Shown: piece by piece, positions 54,785 through 64,000 of the stretch
How positions within the stretch are numbered: the stretch's first letter is position 1
Layout: each line of letters opens with the position of its first letter
NCBI GenBank assembly: GCA_023614405.1
Contig: CM042689.1
Span: 304,397,132-304,461,131 of the forward strand
DNA: 64,000 bases
Direction: 5' to 3'
DNA from: Avena insularis
Lineage: Eukaryota; Streptophyta; Magnoliopsida; Poales; Poaceae
Notes under the pieces: model-generated
What the model was told of the DNA's origin: nothing
Database searches by the model: none
The model's input: the letters and a program-made list of their open reading frames with translations, nothing else
Made by a program: the position numbers and the translations under genes

Positions 54785-55009
54785 GGCGTGGCCAGAACGA
54801 ATTGCCACCACCGTCCAATGTCGCCTGACTCCATTGTCCACCTCTCTGGATTCGAGTTTGATATCACCATCCTCTCGAGCGACTCTTGGGAGAGGGGCGT
54901 GGCCAAAACGAATCGCCACCACCGTCCAACGTTGTCCGACTCCTTCATCGTCCACCTCTCTGGATTCGAGTTTGACGTCACCATCCTCTTGAGCGAGTCT
55001 TGGGAGAGG
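54785..55009 (+). repeat. Two-copy tandem repeat, 111 and 114 bp
   Basis: Units GGCGTGGCCA...CTCTTGGGAGAG at 54785-54895 and 54896-55009 share nearly all bases apart from a 3-bp insertion and substitutions. Both strands stay open through both copies because the unit lengths are multiples of three. No known protein resembles the translation. Confidence 0.8.
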
Positions 55010-55093
55010 CTCCCTAACAACTCCGCGCCTATGGTTGATGGGCAGGTGCCTTGCTATCTCGACCCGTGGGCCAACGGTATCATAGACATTATT

Positions 55094-55939
55094 GTTGGAT
55101 TATTAGGCATAATTTCCACGATTAATTCCAGAATATAAATCATGACAAAACCAGCTACTAGCTCATGTAACTCGAACATACTAGATGTACTAAACAACAG
55201 GATGATCAGAAACAAACAGCAGCTTAACATGTACTCGCAGAACATGATGAATAACCAAACAGGATCACGTAGCACGTACTGTTCGGTTGTCGTAGTAGAA
55301 ACTTTAGGGAAGAGTGATCGCAGCAGATGGCGACGAAGACGGCGGTAGGCAGCACCGCCTGACTTGGATGGAAGACGACCCGTGATGGAGAACTCGGCGA
55401 GTGGCGAGCGCTTCCCAAAAACCTTATTCGCCCTCTCCCGTACAGGATCACAAGGGCGAGTAGTTCCGGAGACCTACTCTCCCGTCCGCCGGTGCACGCC
55501 GGCAAGCGGGATGGAGTAGACTACGGTGACGACGCAAGTAGAGAGGATGGCAAAACCCTAGATTGGTTTTCGGTGGTGTTGTGGCGGTAGCCGCGCAGGA
55601 CTTTATATAGAGCGGCTCAGGAAACCCTAACGGAGGCGAACGTGGGCCGAGTCCACGTTATGCACGTTCGGGTCGGTAACAGTAGCCCACGATCCGGGAG
55701 CGACCCGAATAAGCTGACTGTTTGACACGTCTGTCAATTTTCTTGAGCAGCAAAATAAAGCTCGGCTCGGCGAGATTCCCGCAACCATGGCAAGCGCTGA
55801 CGAGGACGAGACGAAGCGGGCGTCAAGCGGCGGCGCCGTCGGAGGAGGAGCGCGCGTGTGTATCTCTCTTATTGCCACTCACTTACAAAGTGCTGCAACA
55901 CTCCACCTTATAAGGTGGTGCAACTCTCCTCCAACTTTC
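55094..55939 (-). repeat. 3' LTR of the Copia remnant
   Basis: On the minus strand it contains CTATATAAAG (55601-55610) followed by a C-rich leader and ends with AATCCAACA. The start is inferred from GTTGGAGGAGAG after a short purine-rich stretch; the second LTR is not in the window, so limits are approximate. Confidence 0.6.
55601..55610 (-). promoter_or_regulatory. TATA box in the Copia LTR
   Basis: Minus-strand CTATATAAAG after GAGCCGCT, in an LTR-like region. Confidence 0.5.
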
Positions 55940-57632
55940 CATGTACTTGTACTTCTCAATAGTACCATCAGGCCTTAGCTTCTTCTTGAACACCCACTTA
56001 CATCCCACAGGTTTACAACCATAGGGTCGTTCTGATAATTCCCAAGTTCCATTAGAAAGAATTGAGTCCATCTCATTTTGGACAGCTTCTTTCCAATCAT
56101 CTGCATCAGGAGATGCATATGCCTCAGTAATGGATCTGGGAGTATCATCCACAAGGTACACGATGAAATCATTGCCAAAGGATTTTGCAACCCTCTGTCT
56201 CTTACTCCTCGTGAGAGGTTCATCGTCATCCTTCTCAAGAAATTCCTCATGTGGTTGTTCAGAATTCTCAATAGATGCACTAGATTCAGGAAGTATTTCA
56301 GAAGAAATCCTACCAATACTATGCATATCTTTCATAGGAAAAATATTCTCAAAGAATGTTGCATCACGAGATTCCATTATAGTATCAACATGCATATCAG
56401 GTACCTCAGATTTAACCACTAGAAATCTATAGCCTACACTTCGTGGAGCATATCCTAGAAAGATACAATCCACTGTCTTGGGTCCGAGCTTGCGTTTCTT
56501 GGGAATCGGTATGTTGACCTTCGCCAAACACCCTCAAGTACGCAGATACGAAAGTGATGGTTTTCTCCCAACCCACTCCTCATAAGGGGTCTTTTCTTTA
56601 TTCTTGTTAGGAACTCTATTCAGGACATGACATGAAGTCAACAAAGCCTCCCCCCACCATGCCTTTGATAAACCAGTAGTGGCTAACATGGAATTCACCA
56701 AGTCACCAACAGGCGTTTTTCCTCTCGGCAATCCCGTTTGATTGGGGCGAGTAGGGAGGCGTCCTCTCATGAATAATTCCGTGTTCCTGACAGAATTCAT
56801 CAAATATTTTGGGAAAATACTCACCACCACGATCCGACCTAAGACGCTTGATCTTTCTCTCTAGTTGATTTTCAACTTCGGCCTTATAGATTTTAAAGTA
56901 GTCTAAAGCCTCATCTTTAGTTTGCAACAAGTAAAGATAGCAGAATTTAGTAGCATCATCTATCAACGTCATGAAATATCTCTTTTCACCTTTTGTCAAC
57001 ACACCATTCATCTCGCATAGATCAGAATGTATGAGTTCTAGAGGTGCCAAGTTTCTCTCGTCGGCAGCCTTGTGAGGCTTTCGAGGTTGCTTTGATTGCA
57101 CACAACTATGGCACTTAGAACCTTTGGCGATAGTGAAATTCGGAATTAAACTCATGCTGGACAACCGAGACATCAAACCAAAATTAATATGACATAAACG
57201 AGAATGCCAACTACTGGTATCATCATTAACACCACCACAGATATGATTCACGGATTTATTACAAAACTCTGAAAGTGAAAACCGGAACAAGCCTCCGAAC
57301 TCATAACCTTTACCAATAAATTGTCCATGTTTCGAAACAATGACTTTATTGGACTCTAAGACAACCTTAAACCCATCTCTGCAAAGAAGGGAGCCACTAA
57401 CGAGATTCTTGTTCATAGTAGGGACATGCTGCATGTTCCTCAGCTGCACGATCTTTCCGGAAGTAAACTTCAGATCCACCGTGCCAACACCATGGACAGA
57501 AGCATGTGATCCATTCCCCATTAGGACGGATGAATCCCGAGCGACCTGATAAGAAGTGAACATAGAGATGTCAGCACACACATGAACATTAGCACCCGTA
57601 TCAAGCCACCAACACGGTTGAAAGTACCGACT
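55940..57632 (-). pseudogene. Copia pol remnant: protease, integrase, RT start
   Basis: It starts in the protease ([12 protein letters not shown] active site), continues through GAG-pre-integrase ([12 protein letters not shown], then [14 protein letters not shown], a HHCC zinc finger) and the integrase core: [34 protein letters not shown] and [16 protein letters not shown] frame change near 56720 moves the integrase C-terminus (STLATTGLSKAWWGEAL-like segment, VLNRVPNK, KTPYEEWVGRKP) to another frame, and a further change near 56530 leads to GPKTVDCIFLGYAPRS. The RT N-terminus (DDWKEAVQNEMDSI, CKWVFKKKLRPDGTIEKYK) ends abruptly where the LTR begins. The lineage looks Tork/Angela-like by integrase motifs, which is tentative. 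Confidence 0.85.
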
Positions 57633-59167
57633 TGAAACGACTAGAGGGGGGGGGTGAATAGGCGTCTACCAATTTTAATTTGTTTCACACTTTTAGGCTC
57701 AACGAGAAAAAAGTTATCTAGAGATGCAACTAAGTGAGCAACCTAAATGCAAGAAAGCGAACACAAACCACAAAAACAGTAAATAGCAAGGAATAAAGGA
57801 AGGGAACGAAGTAACCGGCGAGGGGACACGGAGATGTAATTCCCGTAGTTCACTCCCAAGGAGCTACGTCTACGTTGGAGAGGTGTCGGGGCCACACAAG
57901 GTCACCCGAGCGCCACAAATCACCTTCTTCTCCGGTGAGCTCCCCCACAAAGGAGGCCTCACAATCCACTAACCGGTGACCTTGAAGGCGCCAACCAAAA
58001 CCTTTACACCAAGGTTGAGGCGGAGGCTCCACAACTCAATTGAGGCCCTCAACGACACCTCGAAGCTTTACAACACATGCCTCAGCTCCGGGGATGCCCT
58101 ACACCGTCTAGGGTTCCAAGAAACCCAAGAGTAACAAGATCCACAAAGGATGGGTGGGGGAAATCAATTCTTCTTTGGTGGAAGTGTAGATCTAGGTCTC
58201 CTCCCTCACCTCTCAAAAGATCAGGTCGTTTGAGTGGCTAGAGAGAGAGAGAGATCTAGTGAGGTGAAGCTCATGTATTAATGGAGGAGAGAGAAAAATT
58301 CGAGAGAGAGTGGGAGGAAGAAGAGGGGTGCCTTAAATAGGCCCCCTCGCCGGAACTGCTATACCCAGCGACCACCGAAGTTCCGGTGAGAGGCCGGAAG
58401 TTCACGAGCTGGCTCCAACGGTCATCGACGCTGACGCCCGCTCAGAAGCAACCGGAAGTTCGGTCAAAAGGCATCGAAGTTCCGGTGAACGTCCGAGCAA
58501 GTTCCGATCAAGTTCCGGCAAATAGCATGTTTCAAAACAGAAACTTTCTGAGCCTTCACCGGAACTTGGGGTGGAACAGGGGCGGAACTTTTGGGTCGCG
58601 AAGCGAGTCTGACCGGAAGTTCCGGCCTTCAGGCGGAAGTTCCGCTCAAGAACTTTTGCCAGGAAAAGTTCCGAGCAAGTTCCGGTCAGCCCGCCAAGTT
58701 CGCAAATAGCACACTTCAACACGAAGGTTCTTGAATCGCCACCGGAACTTGGGCGGAACTAGCGTCAACAAACTGCAGAAACGCCCGCAGAGTTTGAGCG
58801 GAACTTCCGGTCTATGACCGGAAGTTCCGTGAGACTCAAAAGGCCCCAATGTAACAGAAAACTCTCTCTCACAGAATAATGGGATGGCTGTGGTGGTGCA
58901 TATAGGTTTGTGCAAAAACAAGTGATTTCCCACAGCCCTCCAACATGGACCCCCTCTTAATAGTACGGTGACCTAAAAACATCAACCAGAAAGAAACTAG
59001 GAGAAGACTAAAAAGGCCACCGTCTTCAAAAGATCACAAGAGAGCATCCATCACAATACAATGAGACAACAACGACGTTTCCCCTGAAACTCAAGAGCAC
59101 AGTTAAAAACAAGGTTGGGATTGTCATTTAACACCAAAAAACATCAAGGGAAGATATAGTCCTTTCA
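57633..59167 (-). repeat. 3' LTR of the SIRE-like element, 1535 bp
   Basis: Ends TGAAACGACTAGAGGGGG (left) and ATAGTCCTTTCA (right) are imperfect inverted termini. On the minus strand it carries a cluster of CCGGAACTTCCGG-type sites (about 58370-58850) upstream of CCTATTTAAGG (58331-58341). A (GA)n tract lies at about 58241-58257. Confidence 0.82.
58370..58850. repeat. Cluster of GGAAGTTCCGG palindromes in the LTR
   Basis: More than ten full or half sites of the form CCGGAAGTTCCGG occur in about 480 bases, with irregular spacing and on the upstream side of the LTR TATA-like site. Related clusters occur at about 61300-61390 and 61810-61900 in the same element. Confidence 0.75.
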
Positions 59168-59182
59168 ATCTCCCCCTTTTTG
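59168..59182 (-). promoter_or_regulatory. Polypurine tract of the SIRE-like element
   Basis: Minus-strand CCAAAAAGGGGGAGA runs into the LTR start TGAAAGGACTAT. Confidence 0.8.
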
Positions 59183-59719
59183 GTGTTAGATGACAATCCC
59201 ACATATTTGCATAGAAACAAAGCAATCTTTGCAATGGACGGGACAGACTCCCCCTGTATGTGTGCAAGGTAGAGAGAAGACCCCTAAGGATTGAACTAGC
59301 ACACATACACGGAGGCTCCCCCTAACAATTGTAAAGATAGCACAAGAACAAAAAGGGATAGAGATCATACCAGAACCAACTAAACAGTGGTGGAGACAAC
59401 CGAAGTAATAATAGTAACAAGATCAATGAGGCTCCACCACCAAAACAACAGCCCAAGGGATGACAATAAGATACCACAAAGATATCACATAGAGATATCA
59501 CATAGTCTCAAACATAACATACCACATGGTACACAAGCACACATAAGTTCACGGACATAAAACCATAAGCACACCAATAAACTAGAGAGTTCGCGAGTAA
59601 GAAAAGATCAAAGGCAAGAACAGGCTCGCGACTCAACCCATGCAAATCCCGTAGACAACCTAATAGACATCTTTCTCCCCCTTTGGCATCGAGACACCAA
59701 AAAGGAAGGAAAGATCAAA
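59183..59719 (-). other. 3' untranslated internal region of the SIRE-like element
   Basis: AT-rich DNA between the accessory ORF and the PPT with no conserved reading frame. Short pyrimidine-rich tracts (CTCCCCC) recur, typical of the region before the PPT in this clade. Confidence 0.5.
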
Positions 59720-61191
59720 CTACTCGTCCCAGCCATGAGAAGGGGAAGGAGGAGAAGACTCATGCGGACCAGTGACTTCCTCCTCAGACTCAACTTCAGA
59801 CCAGTTGCAGTTGGTGCGAACCCAATCCTCCTTGGGAGCAGTGACAGAGCTAGAGACCGGTGAGCAAGGAATATTGAGGGCTGTCATGATGGCCTTCTGG
59901 CGCTGAACATTGTGACGCTGATCAACATAATCCTGATACTCGCGGTCCTGCAGAAAGCAGAAAGTCTTCTTCACTTTCCCAAGCAGCTTCTTTGCCCAAG
60001 ATGGCTGCCTTTGAAGAGAAGGACCACCAGCACTAGAGCCACCCGGAGCAGAGGAGGGACCACTAGCAACATCTTGAGTCTTCTTGAGAGCAGCTTCCTT
60101 TTCTTCCTAAGTACGAGGCTTCTGGTGCTTACTCACACGGAGCCTTTTCTCTTCATGAATGGTGATGTTGTCTTGACGAAAGTGAGTGCCAGTCTTCTGG
60201 AACCACTTGTGATTGATGAGAGTTTGAATGTAGGGAGCATAGATGCAGGAGCGCTTTTCGATGAGAGCCCCCCACAACTCTGATTGAATGAAGTGCATAA
60301 CATCCATTGACCTGGCAGTGTCTCGGCGAAGATGGGTCTGATGCATGAGGTCAACCTGATATCCATGAAACTGATCAAAGTTGCCAGCTTTTGGAGAGAT
60401 GGTGTTCAAGTACACCCTACGCATAATGTCATAAGCTGCCAGCAGATGATTCACAAACCCAACACTTCCCCATCCTTCAATGTAGAGAGGCTCCAGAACC
60501 TCTGGATCAGCAGCAGTAGGACCATGAACACGCCATCCATTCGCCCCGCGTCCAGGCTGAATGGGGTAGCCCAGAAGCTCAGCAAACTCAGCCCAAGTAG
60601 CGGTAAGGTACACATCCCTGGTCATCCACTTCATCTCACCTTCAGTTGAGGACTGCATGTGAAGAAACAGAGTGGAGTAGAACTGAGCAATAGCAGTCAC
60701 ATCAAAGTTCTGACGGTGCTCCATGAGGGGAATCAGTCCAAACTTCTTGCAGATATCAAGAGCCTCCCCAAAGTAGACTTGCTTCTCTTCCATGTGAGGC
60801 ACATTGATGTACTTCTGAGGAGCAACCACGAACTTCTTCTTTGATGCATAGATTTCTTCATAAATCTGTTCCTGATGGCAGGTGTGAAAATGAGGGTCCA
60901 AGCACAGACGATCACGAGGCACGAGGTAGGGATCTGTAGCCCTGAATGCAGCATAAGCCTTCTGAGACCACTTGGAAATCTTGGCTTTGGTCATATCTGG
61001 CCCTGCAGCAGTGGCCTTCTGAGAAAGAGTAGGCCTCTTCCCTGCAGCAGCAGCACGGCGAGCAGCAGCAGCCTTCTGACGAGAAGTCTGTGAGGTTGGA
61101 CGCACAACTTCTGCATCTTCCTCGTCAATCTCAGGAGGAATGTTAGCGGATGGTCTCCGTGCACGCTTGCCTTGGCGAGTCTCTCCTTCCC
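59720..61191 (-). pseudogene. Accessory (env-position) ORF of the SIRE-like element, one stop
   Basis: SIRE/Maximus Copia elements carry an ORF after pol, often called env-like, whose function is unproven. Here the frame runs from a likely 3' splice site (TTCTTCTCAG, exon from 61191) through a basic Ala-rich region (RQKAAAARRAAAAGKR). The conserved core has YLVPRDRLCLDPHFHTCH, KYINVPHMEEKQVYFGEAL, YSTLFLHMQSSTEGEMKWMT, WAEFAELLGYPIQ, GWGSVGFVNHLLAAYDIMRR and QVDLMHQTHLRRD. A TAG at 60107-60109 interrupts it after KHQKPRT; the same frame continues through WAKKLLGKVKKTFCFLQDRE and an acidic end (EVESEEEV) to 59720. I see no clear signal peptide or membrane anchor in the exon. The first exon is not identified. 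Confidence 0.75.
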
Positions 61192-62335
61192 CTGAGAAGA
61201 AAGAACAAGAGTAGGGAGGGAAGTTGGGATAAGTGCACAAGTTCGGAAGAGGAAACAAAAGAGTTAGATTGGAAAAATACAAATAGGAAAAGAAAATGCA
61301 GTGTAGCCGGAACTTTCGCTGAAACGTCGGAACTTCCGGTTTAGACCGGAAGTTCCGGTCGGGGCTCACCGGAAGTTCCGGTGAGACCACGAACTGACAG
61401 TTTCAACAGGAGTTCCCTAGATGTAGATCTAAAGACCACCAATGCAGAAACTTTTCCAAAGATGTATTGGACCAATCTACTCTAGCATGATACCCTAGGC
61501 CTACCAACAAGTTCTAGCCAAAGAACTAGCCTAGACAAGGTGTGCCCTAACTCAAGCCATGGTGAGAGCAAGATCTCCATTAATGGAGGGAGTTAAGGGC
61601 AAATAGCGGAGTCCATGGCGGGAGATCGAGGTGGGGAAGGATCCCACGGAGCAGATCTGGAGAGGAGCGGTTGGAGAAGAGGGGGCCGGAGCGCCCTCTT
61701 GGAGACGTCCTGGCCGGCGGCGCTCCTGATAGAAGATGGGTCTTGGGGAAAAAAAAGGAAGAAGATCCCGTTTTCCCCCAGGGCCCACCTTATATAGGAC
61801 AGGGAGCACCACCGGAAGTTCGGTCGGGATCGAAGTTCCGTCGAGGATCGAAGTTCGGTGGACGGAACTTCCGTCGACCGACCGGAAGTTCCGCTGACAC
61901 CGGTAGGAACATCTCAGGATAGGATAACAAGGAAGAACTTGTGCAGGGAATAGAGAGGGCTTGAGGTAAGGAAAGGCTTAGGATAGATAGCTCAAACTGT
62001 GAAGAACCAAAAACACCAAAACAAGAAAACACAAATAAACACGAAATAAAAGCGAACCAAAATAAAAATAAAATAAAATAAAAAAAAACGAGTCGGTGGC
62101 CGAAGCCACCTTATATAAGAGTAAATGGCTTGACACCGCGAAGATATATCTTGGGTTCATTACCAACACTCCTCATGAAGCTCAAATGGTCTCCTTTAGA
62201 GACAATAGAGTATGAAAACTTTAATGTGCGCATAATAGGGATAGTGTTTGTTCATAAGAGGAACTACACTCCCCCTAAATCCATGCCTACATCCAAACAA
62301 GATACACATTGAGACACGGGTAGGTGTGTAAGGGC
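61192..62335 (-). other. Spacer between pol and accessory ORF: putative promoter and intron
   Basis: Minus-strand TATA-like sites lie at 62109-62118 (TCTTATATAAGG) and 61788-61798 (CCTATATAAGG). The latter is preceded by a palindrome cluster (about 61810-61900) and followed by a C-rich leader with ATG 61617 (a seven-codon ORF). A pyrimidine-rich tract and CAG close the region at 61192, which fits the 3' end of an intron. An (AAAAT)n tract is at about 62058-62088. Confidence 0.45.
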
Positions 62336-64000
62336 TCAAACAACATTGCTCGAATCAATGATATTTAGCTCATGCCTTAACTCTCGGAACCTTGCTTCAT
62401 CAAGAGGCTTCGTGAAAAGATCCGCAAGATTTGCCTTGGTGGGAACATACTCCAAAGAAATGTCTCCTCTAGCAACATGGTCCCGAATGAAATGATGACG
62501 AATCTCAATGTGCTTGGTCCGATTGTGTTGCACGGGATTGTGAGCAATAGCAATTGCACTCTCATTGTCGCAAAGAAGAGGCACCTTGTCAAAAGATAGT
62601 CCAAGATCCTTCAAGGTTTGCTTCATCCATAGCAATTGAGCACAACAGCTTGCGGCAGAGATATACTCAGCTTCGGCAGTAGACATAGACACACAGTTTT
62701 GCTTCTTCGAGGACCAACACACCAAAGATCTTCCGAGAAACTGACAAGCTCCGGAGGTTGACTTTCTTCCCACTTTGTCACCAGCCCAGTCCGAGTCCGT
62801 GTAGCCAATCAGATCAAAGCTGGCTCCCTTGGGGTACCACAACCCAAAGTTTGGGGTATGAACTAAATATCGAAAGATCCTCTTGACAGCCACCATGTGA
62901 CTTTCCTTTGGTGCGGCTTGAAATCTTGCACACATACCCACACTCAACATAATATCCGGCCGAGATGCACAAAGATAGAGCAAAGAACCAATCATCGAAC
63001 GATAGAGTTTTTGATCCACCTCCTTACCCTTGGGATCGAGATCAAGATTAACCTTAGTTGGCATGGGAGTCTTGGCACCTTTAACTTGATCAAACTTGAA
63101 CTTCTTGAGCATGTCTTGGATGTACTTGGCTTGATTGATGAAAGTCCCTTTCCTCAATTGTTTGACTTCAAATCCAAGGAAAAACTTCAACTCCCCCATC
63201 ATGGACATCTCGAAGCAGTCGGTCATGAGCTTGGCAAAATCCTCATTAAAAGTTTTGTTAATAGACCCAAAGATAATGTCATCAACATAGATTTGGCATA
63301 CGAACAAGTGGCCTCCAACTTTCTTAGTAAAAAGAGTGGGATCAATGAGACCCACTTCGAAGCCACGGTCTAACAAGAGCTCCCTAAGGCAATCATACCA
63401 CGCACGTGGAGCTTGCTTGAGGCCATAGAGTGCCTTATTGAGCTTGTAGACATGGTTCGGAAGAAGTGGATCCTCAAAGCCCGGAGGTTGCTTGACGTAT
63501 ACCAACTCTTTCAAAGGACCATTAAGAAAAGCACTCTTAACATCCATTTGATACAATTTAAAGTTATGATGGGTAGCAAAGGCAAGGAGCATGCGAATGG
63601 ATTCAAGGCGAGCAACGGGGGCATAAGTCTCACCGTAGTCGATTCCCTCAACTTGTGAGTATCCTTGGGAAACTAACCTTGCCTTGTTGCGCACGACAAT
63701 TCCATTCGCATCGCACTTGTTCTTGAAGACCCACTTGGTTCCAATGACGTTTTGACAATTTTTGGGCCGCTCAACCAATGTCCAAACATTGTTCCTCTTG
63801 AAGTTGTGAAGTTCCTCGTTCATAGCATCAAGCCAATCGTCATCTTCAAGAGCTTCGAAGACTTTCTGTGGTTCCACAAGAGAGATAAACGCATGGTGAG
63901 AGCAAAAGGAAGCTAGTTGCCTCCTAGTAGTGGAACCTTTATTGAAATCTCCATAGACATTATCAAGGATATGGCCATCTCGAACAAGCTTGGCGAGACG
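62336..64000 (-). CDS. SIRE-like Copia pol: reverse transcriptase and RNase H (5' partial)
   Basis: The enzyme copies element RNA to DNA inside the virus-like particle; RNase H removes the RNA. The frame is open from the window edge (64000) to TGA 62336-62338. RT blocks: [78 protein letters not shown] and the catalytic YVDDIIFGS. RNase H blocks: [12 protein letters not shown] segment, [41 protein letters not shown] and [16 protein letters not shown]. The end, with [11 protein letters not shown], is typical of Copia pol. No stop or frameshift was seen, so this part may encode active enzyme. Integrase, protease and gag would lie beyond the window. Confidence 0.93.
   Translation of the reverse strand, partial: RLAKLVRDGHILDNVYGDFNKGSTTRRQLASFCSHHAFISLVEPQKVFEALEDDDWLDAMNEELHNFKRNNVWTLVERPKNCQNVIGTKWVFKNKCDANGIVVRNKARLVSQGYSQVEGIDYGETYAPVARLESIRMLLAFATHHNFKLYQMDVKSAFLNGPLKELVYVKQPPGFEDPLLPNHVYKLNKALYGLKQAPRAWYDCLRELLLDRGFEVGLIDPTLFTKKVGGHLFVCQIYVDDIIFGSINKTFNEDFAKLMTDCFEMSMMGELKFFLGFEVKQLRKGTFINQAKYIQDMLKKFKFDQVKGAKTPMPTKVNLDLDPKGKEVDQKLYRSMIGSLLYLCASRPDIMLSVGMCARFQAAPKESHMVAVKRIFRYLVHTPNFGLWYPKGASFDLIGYTDSDWAGDKVGRKSTSGACQFLGRSLVCWSSKKQNCVSMSTAEAEYISAASCCAQLLWMKQTLKDLGLSFDKVPLLCDNESAIAIAHNPVQHNRTKHIEIRHHFIRDHVARGDISLEYVPTKANLADLFTKPLDEARFRELRHELNIIDSSNVV

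Larger units (their letters stand above)
55094..57632 (-). mobile_element. Copia retrotransposon remnant, 3' half
   Basis: The minus-strand order is protease start and integrase, the first part of RT, then a deletion joining RT to the 3' LTR. The LTR spans about 55094-55939 (TGTTGGATTATT at the left; minus-strand start near TTGGAGGAGAGTTG). The upstream side is cut by the insertion of the SIRE-like element at 57633. Both ends of pol are therefore lost. Confidence 0.78.
57633..64000 (-). mobile_element. SIRE/Maximus-like Copia retrotransposon (5' part outside window)
   Basis: The minus-strand order is RT-RNase H (64000-62336), a 1.1-kb spacer with TATA-like sites, an accessory ORF (61191-59720), PPT and 3' LTR (59167-57633). 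The extra ORF between pol and the 3' LTR is diagnostic of the SIRE/Maximus clade. It is inserted into the Copia remnant's protease region; predicted TSD CGACT (57628-57632). The open pol frame suggests a relatively young element. Confidence 0.87.

Noticed and set aside
60332..61093. Plus-strand ORFs opposite the SIRE-like accessory ORF
   Set aside because: They are antisense to a recognised conserved protein and have no motif.
1..64000. Prokaryotic-type systems such as CRISPR arrays, operons or phage defence genes
   Set aside because: The sequence is plant nuclear DNA; no regularly spaced direct repeats with unique spacers and no bacterial gene families were seen.

Overview
This window is plant nuclear DNA from a grass, most probably a large-genome Pooideae species (wheat/barley/oat type). 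The evidence is the density of nested LTR retrotransposons, LTRs that begin TGATACGTC, a DUF1618 gene (a grass-expanded family), a PIF/Harbinger-like element with the WWSAPGRTL-type ORF common in Triticeae, and a SIRE/Maximus-type Copia element. I cannot name the species. Only one convincing host gene is present, the DUF1618 gene at 49401-50747; almost everything else is transposable-element sequence.

Positions 1-41342 form a retrotransposon nest that can be untangled from LTR ends, primer-binding sites (PBS), polypurine tracts (PPT) and target-site duplications (TSD). Three copies of one pol-less LTR element (called NA here) carry a tRNA-Asp-type PBS, about 1.55 kb LTRs and an unfamiliar reading frame of about 420 codons. 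Copy 1 is on + (2716-15435), copy 2 on - (19472-26584, complete, TSD ATGCA) and copy 3 on - (27862-41342). Alternating with them are tRNA-Met-primed Ty3/Gypsy elements: Gypsy A (-, 15436-27861), a sister LTR at 1-2715, and Gypsy B (-, 8892-15069, TSD CCCTG). An Athila-like element, E (+, 30760-40388, TSD GTAAG), sits in copy 3's LTR and has lost its PBS and its RT-integrase region. The insertion order is LINE, then NA copy 3, then Gypsy A, then NA copies 1 and 2, then Gypsy B and the sister LTR inside copy 1.

41343-46980 is a decayed LINE (ORF1 end, endonuclease, RT) split by a 3.4-kb solo LTR (42871-46283, TSD CTCGG). 46981-48545 holds LTR fragments. 48546-54720 is the gene-bearing island: the DUF1618 gene, a TTA-flanked PIF/Harbinger-like element with a broken ORF (51882-53791) and a 243-bp MITE (54267-54509). 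55094-57632 is a Copia remnant. A SIRE/Maximus-like Copia element on - (57633 to beyond 64000) is inserted in it; it has an open RT-RNase H frame, a downstream accessory ORF with one stop, a PPT and a 3' LTR.

Most notable are the NA family with its unexplained ORF, LTR-end stem-loop and a 3' internal block shared with the Athila-like element; a coiled-coil ORF family upstream of gag in two Gypsy elements; two apparent footprints of templated double-strand-break repair, one of which erased a PBS; and clusters of CCGGAA/TTCCGG palindromes upstream of both the LTR TATA box and a TATA-like site before the accessory ORF of the SIRE-like element.
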